Assembly: GCF_030035675.1 (NCBI RefSeq) | Contig: NC_084492.1 | Coordinates: 25,440,261 to 25,504,260 of the forward strand | Direction: 5' to 3' | Source of the DNA: Rhineura floridana | Lineage: Eukaryota > Chordata > Lepidosauria > Squamata > Rhineuridae | DNA length: 64,000 bases | Part shown: positions 55,466-64,000 of the stretch, piece by piece | Layout: the number at the start of each line of letters is the position of its first letter | How positions within the stretch are numbered: the stretch's first letter is position 1 | Notes under the pieces: generated by a model | Seen by the model: only the letters and a program-made list of their open reading frames with translations | What the model was told of the DNA's origin: nothing | The model's database searches: none | Position numbers and translations under genes: made by a program

Positions 55466-55965
55466 TGTTTCCAGACTTGATTTAAAGTGCTGATTTGACC
55501 TGTAAAGCCTATGGAGCTCAGGACCCCAATAACTGAAGGAGTGCCTCTCCCCATACCAATCTACATGGAGTTCATCATCTGAGGTCCTTCCTTGTGCGCC
55601 CCTACCAATGGAGGTGTGGAGGGTGGCAACATGAGAACAGGCCTTTTCAGTGGCAGTCCCAAAAATGTCCCCCCCCCAATGTGCCTGGTACCATCATGAT
55701 CAACTTTTAGGCACTAGTCAAAGATGTTCCTTTTGGGTCTTAATTGAGGTTATAGGGTATGATTATATCCAAGCCTATATTTGGCATTTATATTTAGTGC
55801 GGTGGTATAGGATTTGTCATTTTCATGTTATTACTAGATGAGCACTTTTAGTCAATTGATGTGTATTTTATTTTTGATGCATTTTAAATTTTGTATTATG
55901 TATGCATTTATAATTGTAAATGTCCCTGAGACATTTTTGTAGTAAGCGATAAATAAATCATAATA
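55466..55965 (+). mobile_element. L2 LINE 3' fragment, diverged
   Basis: Words such as tttaaagtgctgatttgacc, tgtaaagcctatggagctca and acaggccttttcagtggcag match the L2 C-terminal region. The 3' end is agcgataaataaatcataat. Confidence 0.72.
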
Positions 55966-56424
55966 ATAGCAGCAGTAGTAAAATTAAGCCAGCATCTGCA
56001 GAATTCTGTGGCAACATCTTCCCACCTCCTGCATATGGGTGCAGGGGGTGAGAAACCCCGTCACAGCCAATTAGATCGCTTTTTAAATTGACTTAACCCC
56101 TTGAATGGCTTGAATGCCATTGTTAACAGAGGCATCATTTTGTGAATGAAAGATCAAGATAAGTGATATAGGTCTTTAGAGCCACATGAGTGCTTCTTCA
56201 CTGGATTTATGTCGTAATTTGCAAAGCTTTTAAGACATTAACAGTCAAATCAGCATTGGCGATACTGGGCTGTAAATCCAATGATCCAAGCTAAACTGGT
56301 GCCTAGGGGAAGCTGCTATCTTCCAGCAATTTCACGCCTTCATTTTAATTTTTTTTAAAAGAGTGGGGTAGAATTTACCATTGGATGAAGGATGCTGCAT
56401 TTCCTCATGCATTTCCTAAGGTTG

Positions 56425-56555
56425 AGGGTTACAGAGAACAAAAGAGGAAAAATAGTAACTCCCATCATCCCTGTAACGTTGGGCATGGTTGCTGGGGCTG
56501 ATGGGAGTTGTAGTTCAGCAACATCTGCAGGGCCAAAGGATCCACACACCTGATA
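56425..56555. mobile_element. MITE-A, right half clear
   Basis: gtaactcccatcatccctgt, then tgggagttgtagttcagcaa and catctgcagggcc. Confidence 0.68.
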
Positions 56556-57442
56556 AAACAAGTGCCAGAGGACTGGTAAATCTGGAGATCTGGTGACTTA
56601 ATGACTGCAAATTAGGTCTACCAAGCTGGGTAGACCTGGTCTCTTAGCAAAAAATTATATAGCCACGAGAGTGGCTGTATACTATAGACAGCATTCACAT
56701 TCCATCATGTTAAATTGAAAATACACCCCATGCTATTCTGATGCTTTGCATAAGCTCATTTCAAAACAACATCTTACAAAACATATAGTCCTGAACTCAG
56801 AAATGTTTGCTTAACAACCGTCTAAATTTTCATGGTGATACACAAAACAGTCAGAGAGAATCTAGAGTTCAAAGAATAAAACATGAGAAAAAAATCCAGA
56901 CCCCTGTTGGACTTTTTTCTGTCAGTGGTCTCATAATTTGTTGAAATGAATTAAAATTAAAAATTAAATAAAATTAATTAATTTTAAAGAAAATATGAAT
57001 ATTTTCTCAAAATATCAATACTGATACTGCTTTTTATTTAAAATATCACTACTGATTTGTTTTTCTAGCAGGGAAAAATTAACTCAGCAAAAGCAAGGGG
57101 CAGTGGAGAAAGGGGGGGCAGATGACCCCATTTCTTTTCAACTGCCAAACTTCAGGCAGTGGTGGGGGCAGGAGGGAGTGGAAATACTGCACAGGTCAAA
57201 AATATTTGCACATGCCCAGTAACCGAGCCACCGGAGGGAGTAAAAATGTAAAACTAGAAGGCGGGCCCACAAGGAAACAGTGATACTAATCCTTCCCAGA
57301 GGAATGCCTGCTTGTGTGAATGGAAAGCAACAAATTTGAGGCTACCACTGAGCATGAAGTGTGAACCTTGCAAATCTATTACGATGGTAAAAGCAGTGCA
57401 TTTGCTACGAAGAAATGCTCCCACATGGATAAGCCCGAAGAA
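56556..57442. other. No gene recognised
   Basis: An AT-rich block (56930-57060) is followed by G-rich sequence. A gtaagt donor-like word near 57483 follows a frame, but no coding similarity supports an exon. Confidence 0.4.
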
Positions 57443-57575
57443 CCACACTGCAGGGCAAGAGACAGGCTGCAAGATGGGATGGGTAAGTATTTGTTTCATT
57501 CTGACCCCCCCCATTGGAATTAAGCACATTTTTCACAGGCTTCTGCCGACAGCCTGTCTCTTGCCCCACAGTGTC
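57443..57575. repeat. Inverted repeat with gggcaagagacaggctg arms
   Basis: cactgcagggcaagagacag at 57447 and its inverse ctgtctcttgccccacagtg near 57553, about 75 bp apart. It is probably the centre of an unclassified foldback element spanning about 57380-57640. Confidence 0.7.
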
Positions 57576-57849
57576 ACACCTCCTCTTCCTTTTCCTCCTC
57601 TGCCTGCTCAGAGAAGCTTTTGCAGAAGCCTCTGCTGTATGGTTTGGCTGGGGACCCCCCCCCCACCTCCTTCACCATGGTGTGTGTGCGTGTGGCTGAT
57701 TGGAGGGGGCCGGCAGGAGGCCACCTGCGGAAAAAGTAGTGCATCCCTCCTGCAATATACACATGGGCACAGACCATTGTTTAGTTAAAGGGATTATTCC
57801 TGAATCACCTAGGATTTGGAATCTTCCATATAATTTGCTCCAAACAAGA

Positions 57850-57990
57850 GATGGATTGATTCCATAAAGGAAGCCACAGACCTGAACTTACAAGATCTGA
57901 ACAGGGTGATTCGTGAAAAATGCTTTCGGAGGTCACTGATTCATAGGGTCGCCATAAGTTGTGATCGACTTGAAGGCGTTGTTGTGTAAA
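57850..57990 (+). mobile_element. Bov-B (RTE) LINE 3' end
   Basis: Carries ccacagacctgaacttacaa, aggtcactgattcatagggt and gatcgacttgaaggcg, the well-known Bov-B 3' end. It is the plus-strand partner of 13540-13740. Confidence 0.87.
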
Positions 57991-58019
57991 TTTGTATATT
58001 TGTTAAGCAGAGAATGACA

Positions 58020-58910
58020 GCAGTCTGAAATGCGTGTGTGCCAGTGTGTGCATTTACCTAAGAAAGCAGGCTTTTACCCTGCATTAGGATCACTGAGACT
58101 TAAGACTTAGTAAAATAAGAAAAGCTACTTTATTTATTGAAATACATTGTAGATAGAAAGGCATACCTAGTTCTAACTAACTAAGTTGGAGGTGCAACAC
58201 CCAGGCTTGGGAGTTGACCTCATGGCTAGGAGAGAGAGAGCAGAGACAAAGGTGTCTCCTCTCTCTCCAACAGTCGGAGAAGAGAAGAGAGGAAAGGCGG
58301 AAGGAGGAGGGGCAGATAAGCGTATCAGTCTAACAATGGAAGGAAGTCAAGCAGAGCATCACAGGTAAAGGTAATCAAGCCTATCCATCTGGAGGACTCT
58401 AACTCTATCTCCCTTCTGGAACATAGACAAAAGAACAAAACAGGAGTTGCTGTTACCCCACTTCCAACAGAAGGCACATAACAACAACAAATATAATTTG
58501 TTAATTCTGTTGGCACATGCCTTCCTGAGATTACTAACCAGTTCTGACCATCTTGTGACTGGGGTCAAACACAGAGCCTGTATTAAAGAGGTCACCCAAA
58601 TTACAGATTCTTATGCTCTGATCTACTGAAATGAAGCTGAGAATAAAACCCCATTTTAAGCATAGCTCCTTACAAAGGTCATTCGCGAGGCTCATGGCTA
58701 TGGTGAGGACCTGGTGTATCCAGGTCCACATCCAATACTCTGTCCACATTACCAGAGTGTATCAAAGAGTGCAAGATGAGAAACAACAGAGACCATCAAC
58801 CTTGAATAGAACCAGCTTCTCAAATGAACAATGGTCACAACTGGGTGACAAAAATGAAGGTCTTCTTGTAAACAATTAATGGAAAGGGTAGGTTTTGTGG
58901 TGGGATTTGG
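58020..58910 (-). other. Unclassified stretch, possible solo LTR (uncertain)
   Basis: The minus strand shows an aataaataaag polyadenylation-like signal near 58130 and a low-repeat composition over about 0.9 kb. No virus-like coding region was recognised. It could be an old solo LTR or ordinary sequence. Confidence 0.2.
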
Positions 58911-58930
58911 AGAGAGAGAGAGAGAGAGAG
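58911..58930 (+). repeat. (AG)n microsatellite
   Basis: About ten units of ag. Confidence 0.9.
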
Positions 58931-59244
58931 GTTTCATTATATTCACTTTTAGCTAGTGGTATGGTTCACACTTTTTATTGTTATGCTTTTTAATTTTGCG
59001 ATACCAGGACAGATGTGCAGATGTGCACAAGTGGTGTGCACCTCAAATGAAAATACACCTCTTGGTAGTTCATAAGAAAATCCACAAGAGAACCAACAGA
59101 GGCAAATTGCATTTCTGTTTTTAATGACACTGTCTCTTTGGGATCTTTTTGCTTTAAACCTGGATATTGGGCTAAATAACAACAACAACATTTTTTTGGC
59201 TCTCAGCAATATTGATTCTAATTTCTCAACTTTCCTTTACCAAA

Positions 59245-59451
59245 GAGAGCCAGTGTGGTGTAGTGGTTAGTGTGTTGGACTACGACCTCAAATCCCCACA
59301 CAGCCACGAAGCTCACTGGGTGACCTTGGGCCAGTCACAGACTCTCGGCGTCAGAGGAAGGCAATGGTAAACCCCCTCTGAATACCACTTACCATGAAAA
59401 CCCTCTTCATAGGGTCGCCATAAGTCGGAATCGACTTGAAGGCAGTCCATT
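59245..59451 (+). mobile_element. SINE-S (Sauria type)
   Basis: Near-complete copy with agccagtgtggtgtagtgg, a short deletion before the B box, accttgggccagtcacag, and the Bov-B-like tail agtcggaatcgacttgaagg. Confidence 0.92.
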
Positions 59452-59872
59452 TCCTTTACCAAAATATAGTTTCTGCCAGACTTTACTTAGGCTGTAGGCT
59501 GTAACCCTTGCATTTTTTCACTAGAGGGCAGGATAACATAAGAATTAAACAGCCACCCAAAATTTGCTCTATATAGTAGCCTAGGTTTTGATTTACAGTT
59601 TGCAAAACCTCTGTTGAAGACCAGGAACTTATATTTTGTAAAGGATATAATGTTGATATCCCCTTAAAGTTCATAAACAAATGCTTGGTGGTGTTTTTGG
59701 TAACAAATCATAGGAATATGATACCATGTAATACTACTCTTTGATGCAATAAACTCAGAATGGGACATCAAAAAGTCACTGTGGCCTCCTGATTTGGTTT
59801 GTTTCTAACCTTTTGTTCCTTCAGCATGTTTCTGATTCAGACTGACCTCAGAAGTTCTTTCTCCTGTTTTTT

Positions 59873-60318
59873 GGCCTGCCAGTAATGCCGATCCAGCCTT
59901 GTGACCACTGTGAGAACAGACTGCTGGACTAGAGAGACCTTTGGGCCATAGAATCATAGAATCCTAGTAGAGTTGGAAGGGGCCTGTAAGACCACTGAGT
60001 CCAACCCCCTGCTCAATGCAGGAATCCAAATTAAAGCATGCAGTGGACGTGGGTCCGTTAGGGCAAATGGGGCACCGCCCAACCAACCACAAGTCTGCCC
60101 TCAGCCAGCCCCCTCCTGTCTGCCTTCTTTCTTACTAGTCCAGGGTGTGGCCCTACCTGTCAGCTGCCTCCTACAGCTCCTTAGTCTCAGCGTTGTCCTT
60201 GCAGAACTCAGCAGAGAGGAGGTTGGAGACAAAAATAGAATTAGTTGTCTTCCCCCATCATTGGTTCTGGCTCTACCTACTGTTGGCCTCCTGCCTTACG
60301 CCTTTCCAGTCCCACTGC
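59873..60318 (+). repeat. CR1 piece joined to a MITE-K, copy 1
   Basis: ggcctgccagtaatgccgat, then cactgtgagaacagactgct up to gggcc, an inserted CR1 end (59949-60037), and then a MITE-K starting agtggacgtgggtccgttag. The same join, without the insertion, occurs at 62942-63310. Confidence 0.72.
59949..60037 (-). mobile_element. CR1 LINE 3' end (attcta-type)
   Basis: atagaatcatagaatcctag, then gagttggaaggggcctgtaa and aaccccctgctcaatgcagg, the classic CR1 terminus, inserted exactly between the CR1 piece and the MITE-K. Confidence 0.88.
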
Positions 60319-60639
60319 AGATAACATCCCCCTCAGTTGCTACAAGGAACTTGGTAACATGCCTGTATCCTGCCTAAGTTTGCTTTATACTGATGCTCTG
60401 GAACGAAATAGATTTGCACTTACATTTTATGTAGCCTTTATGTTAGCAATTCTGAAGGCTGGTAAGGATCCAGCAAACTGTGCCAGCTATAGGTTCATCT
60501 CTTTATTAATACAGACTCAAAAATCCCGACAGCAATCCACGCCAAGGGGCTGCAGACTGTAATAACTACATTAAAATATAAAGATGAAGTAGGTGTCATT
60601 CGATAAAGAGGCTCACTGTATTAGGCTTTGACAAGTCTA

Positions 60640-60745
60640 GTGCCTCATATTGCAGTCCCAGACCCAGTTTCCTGGAAGTAAGCTTCATGGAAATTAGTGG
60701 AACTTTCTTTTGAGTAGAAATGTACACTAGGCTTGCGCTGGCTTG
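60640..60745. repeat. Short dispersed repeat inside the L1 fragment
   Basis: Member of the 5690-5800 family: ggaagtaagcttcatggaaa, then ttgagtagaaatgtacacta. Confidence 0.55.
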
Positions 60746-60831
60746 TGCTAATTGTCTTCAATTCTTTGGTCCAAGCCTCATCTGATCCAGCAGCCATCAT
60801 CGTGATTGATATAGAGAAGGCTGCTGATAAG

Positions 60832-61238
60832 CAGGACTGGCACCAGGCATGCTGGGGCCCTTGGGCTCCAGTCTGCCCTGGGCCCCGGCACACACATGCG
60901 CACATGCACACATGCCCCACCTACCTGTCTTTTCTGTCTTTTGTGGCTGCGCGTGCAGGGCTGCCATTAACCAAGATGGTGGCCGAGGTTTCCCTATGGG
61001 GTTGAAGCCTCTGCCGCCATCTTGGTTAATGACAGCCCTGTGCACGCAGTGCATACAGCCTCAAAAGACAGGTAAGACAGGTAGGTGGAGCCAGCGAATG
61101 GGAGGGCAGCTTAGAAGCTCCCTCCCTGCGCAGATCGTGGAATGGTAGCTCTACTCTTCCCCCACCCTATTGGGGCCCCTGTGTCCCCAGGGGCCCTTGG
61201 CCAGGGCCCGACTTGGCTGCCCTTTCATGCCGGCCCTG
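60832..61238. mobile_element. 407-bp hAT-type foldback element, perfect 8-bp target duplication
   Basis: The ends are CAGGACTGGCA and, read back from the right, CAGGGCCGGCA. ctgataag flanks both sides (60824-60831 and 61239-61246). The centre is an inverted repeat around ttaaccaagatggtggc and gccgccatcttggttaa (about 60950-61045). It has no coding capacity. It sits inside an older L1 fragment. Confidence 0.9.
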
Positions 61239-61384
61239 CTGATAAGGTTCATTGGTATTTTCTTGTAGCTACCCTATAAGTCTTTCAGTTCATGAAATGG
61301 TTTAACATTATATATCCTTGCTTGCAATCTTCTACAGTTGCCAATGGCATAATCTCTCAGCCAGCTCTCTTGTTGCATGAACCC

Positions 61385-61408
61385 AGATAGGTTCCCCCCC
61401 CCCCCCCA
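61385..61408 (+). repeat. Poly-C run
   Basis: About 18 consecutive C near 61390-61407, within the decayed L1. Confidence 0.8.
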
Positions 61409-61740
61409 ATGGCAATCCGGCTTCTGGCATGCATTCTCGGGCAGGATAGCATTGTTAAGGATTTGAACACTGGTATAGTCAAGTAAAAGTGACATACTCA
61501 TGTTTATGGATGATCTGTTCACTGTCCCCATCTTGGTCACAGCTCTTGAGAAATTTGGTTTCCTGTCTGATTAGATCATTCATTGGGATTAATCAGAATT
61601 TATGCCACTGGGAACCAATCGATCACAGCAATGGTCTGGAAATGACAACCTTTGGAGATTGCTTATTTTGGCATCAAATTCTCTAAAAAACATTTCTAAA
61701 TTCGTTAAAGTGAATTCAGATGCCATATACTCCATCCGTT

Positions 61741-61858
61741 CCTAACCTCGTGTCCTCCAGATGTTTCAGACTACAGTTCTCATCACAGCCACCCAGCATG
61801 GTCAATTCCAAGAGATGATGGGAGCTGTAGTCCAAAACAGCTGGAGGATACCAGGCTG
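61741..61858. mobile_element. MITE-A palindrome inside the L1 fragment
   Basis: ctcgtgtcctccagatgttt, then actacagttctcatcacagc, with agctgtagtccaaaacagct and ggaggatacc on the right. Confidence 0.75.
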
Positions 61859-61973
61859 CCATATGTTATCAAATTAAAATGAGCTTAAATTTCTGGGATA
61901 GATACACAGGAACTGGAGTAAAGCCAATTGTGCACTTTTGTAGGGTTCTAAGAACATTAATTGGTAATTAATT

Positions 61974-62001
61974 TTATTATTATTATTATTATTATTATTA
62001 G
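61974..62001 (+). repeat. (ATT)n microsatellite
   Basis: About nine units of att. Confidence 0.9.
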
Positions 62002-62094
62002 ATATTACAACTACAGATACCAAGATTTTTGCTTGGGAATCCAAAGAGTTTGGAAACTTGTTTAAAGCAAGCATGCAAACAAAAATCCCTGTGT

Positions 62095-62300
62095 GGTTCC
62101 AAGCCATTTAGGGCTTTATAGTTCATTAACTACCACTTTCAATTGTGCAGGAAACACCCTGGAAGCCAATAAAGCTATTGTAACAGGGAGCTTCTTTTAA
62201 GTGCCTTCATTCAAGAGCCTGGCAGCAGCATTCTGAAACCACTGACGTTTTTGAACACTCTTCAAAGGCAGCCCCACGTACAGCATGTCACAATCATCCA
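62095..62300 (-). mobile_element. L2 LINE fragment
   Basis: ccatttagggctttatagtt, then ggaaacaccctggaagccaa and gcagccccacgtacagcatg, the reverse of the L2 C-terminal region. Confidence 0.72.
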
Positions 62301-62336
62301 ATCAAGAAGTCACTAAGGTGCATATGAACGTAGGAG

Positions 62337-62452
62337 CAGAGCTTGGAAAAGTTACTTTTTTGAACTACAACTCCCATCAGCTCAATCCAGTGGCCATGCT
62401 GGCTGGGGCTGATGGGAGTTGTAGTTCAAAAAAGTAACTTTTCCGAGCTCTG
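62337..62452. mobile_element. MITE-B (hAT), 116 bp, perfect 8-bp TSD
   Basis: Same family as 29704-29820. Ends are CAGAGCTTGG and CCGAGCTCTG, with target duplication cgtaggag at 62329-62336 and 62453-62460. A SINE-C starts directly after it. Confidence 0.93.
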
Positions 62453-62457
62453 CGTAG

Positions 62458-62738
62458 GAGAGGCCGTAGCGTGGCGGTAGAGCATCTGCCTTGCATGCAG
62501 AATCTCTCCAGTTTATTATTTATTTATTTATTTATTAGGTTTATATCCCGCCCTTCCTCCCAGTAGGAGCCCAGGGTGGCCCAAGTTCAGTCTCTGGCAT
62601 CTTCAAGTAGGGCTGGGAGGGAAACCTGAGTCTGAAACCCTGGAGGAGCCACTGCCAGTTTGTGTAGACAATACTGAGCTAGATGGACCAGTGGTCTGAT
62701 TCAGTATAAGGGAACTTCCTATGTTCCTGTGTATGTGT
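62458..62738 (+). mobile_element. SINE-C split by an L2 tail
   Basis: The head gccgtagcgtggcggtagag is followed by an L2 tail at 62511-62580. The SINE resumes as ccaagttcagtctctggcat, aatactgagctagatggacc and gggaacttcctatgttcc. Confidence 0.87.
62511..62580 (-). mobile_element. L2-type tail inserted in a SINE-C
   Basis: (TTTA)n, then ggtttatatcccgcccttcc and ggagcccagggtggc. On the minus strand this is the L2 3' end. Confidence 0.75.
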
Positions 62739-62941
62739 TGCCATTGCCAGATCTGAACAGGCCTCTGCATCCATAATGTCCCATTTAGGAGGCTGCTGGA
62801 GTTTGATTCAGATTCCATACAGGTGTTTCTTAAAGGGGGTTATATATAGCTCCTTGGCAGGGCTCTGTAAACACAGGGTCGCAGTAGAGTTTTTCCTAGA
62901 TCAAGAGGAGAGGGAGGGAGAACCTGGAAGCTGGTTTGTCT

Positions 62942-63310
62942 GGCCTGCCAGTAGTGCCGTCCCAGCCTTGTCACCACTGTGAGAACAGAATGCTGGACTA
63001 GTTAGACCTTTAGGCCAGTGGAGGCTGGTCCATCAGGGCAAATGGGGACTGCTCCACCAGCCTCAAGTCTGCCCACAGCCAGCCCCCTCCTGCCTGCCTT
63101 CTATCTTACAACTAGCCCAGCAGGTGGCCCTACCTGTCAGCTACTTCCTCCTCCTCCTTAGCCTCAGTGTTGCCCTTGTAGAACTCAGCAGAGAGGAGGT
63201 TGGAGACAAAACTAGAATGAGTTGGCTCCACCCATCATTGGCTCTGCCTCCGCCTACTGTTTGTGCTCCCTGCCTTGCGCCCTACCAGAACCAATGGGCA
63301 TCTGCAGTGC
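62942..63310 (+). repeat. CR1 piece joined to a MITE-K, copy 2
   Basis: ggcctgccagtagtgccgtc, then cactgtgagaacagaatgct and ggcc, directly followed by agtggaggctggtccatcag. This is the uninterrupted version of 59873-60318. Confidence 0.75.
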
Positions 63311-63420
63311 TGGTGTCTACTGGGTCAGGCAGGGAGGGCGGAAAACAGGGAGCCCAACAGTAGGTAGAGCCAGAGCCAATGTCAGGCAGAGTCAGCTAGT
63401 TCTGTTTTTACCCCTATCCT
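63190..63420. repeat. Head-to-head MITE-K halves (palindrome)
   Basis: attggctctgcctccgccta (about 63237) and its inverse taggtagagccagagccaat (about 63361) belong to two arms of about 90 bp facing each other. Confidence 0.72.
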
Positions 63421-63424
63421 CTTC

Positions 63425-63500
63425 AGCTGGTATAGCACAGTGGGGAGGAGAGCCTGGCTGGGAGTCCAGAGTCTATGAGTTCAAAGCCCCGCTCGTGAAT
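63425..63500 (+). mobile_element. tRNA-like SINE head fragment
   Basis: cagctggtatagcacagtgg, then gagttcaaagccccgctcgt, with A- and B-box-like spacing. The family is different from SINE-S, SINE-L and SINE-C. Confidence 0.45.
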
Positions 63501-64000
63501 ATATATATATATTCAAGAATTGTGAACCTCCTCTTTAGTTTAAAAAGTCTGGGAACTTCTTTTTAATTGCCTAGTCTTAAATGGATCTGGTGTAGGTGGC
63601 ATCCCATTTTGGAAACAGGAGTGCCACATTTGATAACAATATTACATGGTGGTGTGGAGAAAATCTGGTTTGTGGAGGCCTCCTTTTGTGAAAGCAATAG
63701 ATTCTTTTCTTGTGTGTGTGTTTTGTACTCTCAAAAGTTTTGGTATTTGGCCAAGTGATACCCCCCCTCATCATCTTCTTTTCTTTCCTCCTTCACCTTC
63801 AAGGAAGAACATTCCCTTGTCTTCCAACTTGATTACAGCCCATTTGCTAAATACCTCTTTCTGAATGTCTGACCTAGATTTGCTAACGACATAACAATAA
63901 GTTTTTTTTAAAAACAACAACCCACATCTCCTCATTCTCTCTTCTCTCTCTGTCCTGTCCTGTTGCCAGGAGCAAATGGTCTCAAATAAAATATTATTTA

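Larger units (their letters stand above)
60380..61740 (+). mobile_element. Old L1 LINE reverse transcriptase fragment, interrupted
   Basis: Translated pieces recall the L1 RT: ILKAGKDPANCASYRFISLL near 60450, AIIVIDIEKAADK near 60800 (L1 has LDAEKAFD), and MFMDDLF near 61500 in place of FADD. Stops and a 106-bp short repeat (60640-60745) interrupt it, as does the hAT element at 60832-61238. A further stretch resumes near 61862. The copy is strongly decayed. Confidence 0.7.

Noticed and set aside
57312-57490. Exon ending at the gtaagt near 57483
   Set aside because: The frame has no recognised similarity, and the donor-like word lies within an inverted repeat.
54706-64000. VSTM2B exons upstream of POP4
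   Set aside because: No immunoglobulin-like exon was recognised. The frames there are repeats or chance.

Overview
This is nuclear DNA from a vertebrate, most likely a lizard or another squamate reptile. The basis is the repeat mix: tRNA-derived SINEs of Sauria type whose 3' tail matches Bov-B LINEs, a CR1 LINE with a long open frame, many L2 LINE tails, and very abundant palindromic hAT-type miniature transposons. I cannot name the species from sequence alone.

One host gene can be read completely: POP4 (RPP29, the p29 protein of RNase P and RNase MRP), on the minus strand. Seven coding exons between 54434 and 44265 join through GT/AG introns into exactly 220 codons plus a stop, the length of the human protein. 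A CpG-rich promoter lies just upstream (about 54435-54700), and an AATAAA signal lies about 245 bases after the stop. A decayed partial copy of the last exon sits in intron 6. A second, larger CpG island with CCAAT boxes (about 11900-12960) has no coding exon attached inside the window. From the vertebrate gene order POP4 - PLEKHF1 it may be the promoter and non-coding first exon of PLEKHF1, with the coding exon beyond position 1. That is inference.

Layout. 0-11.9 kb: repeat-rich, no host exon seen. 11.9-13.0 kb: orphan CpG island. 13-44 kb: intergenic, holding nested repeats, an inverted duplication (14605-15244 against 18928-19574), several AT-rich repeat-free blocks that could be conserved non-coding elements, an L2 LINE inside a hAT transposon (39668-41636), and a CR1 LINE with a 965-codon open frame (35371 to about 38640, minus strand). 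44-54.7 kb: POP4. 54.7-64 kb: repeats again, including an old L1 fragment split by a 407-bp hAT element with a perfect 8-bp target duplication.

Labels used for repeats. SINE-S: Sauria type with a Bov-B-like tail. SINE-L: tRNA head with an L2-like A-rich tail. SINE-C: tRNA head with a CR1-like tail. MITE-A: palindrome around ACTACAACTCCCATCA. MITE-B: 117-bp palindrome with CAGAGCTTGG ends. MITE-D: about 430 bp with TAGGGATGG ends. MITE-E: palindrome around ACTACARTTCCCAG. MITE-G: about 330 bp with a GGGGTGGGGAAC end. MITE-H: 260-bp palindrome with a TAGGGTTGC end. MITE-K: ends near CAGTGGAGGCTGGT. No CRISPR array, operon, rRNA gene or functional tRNA gene was seen.
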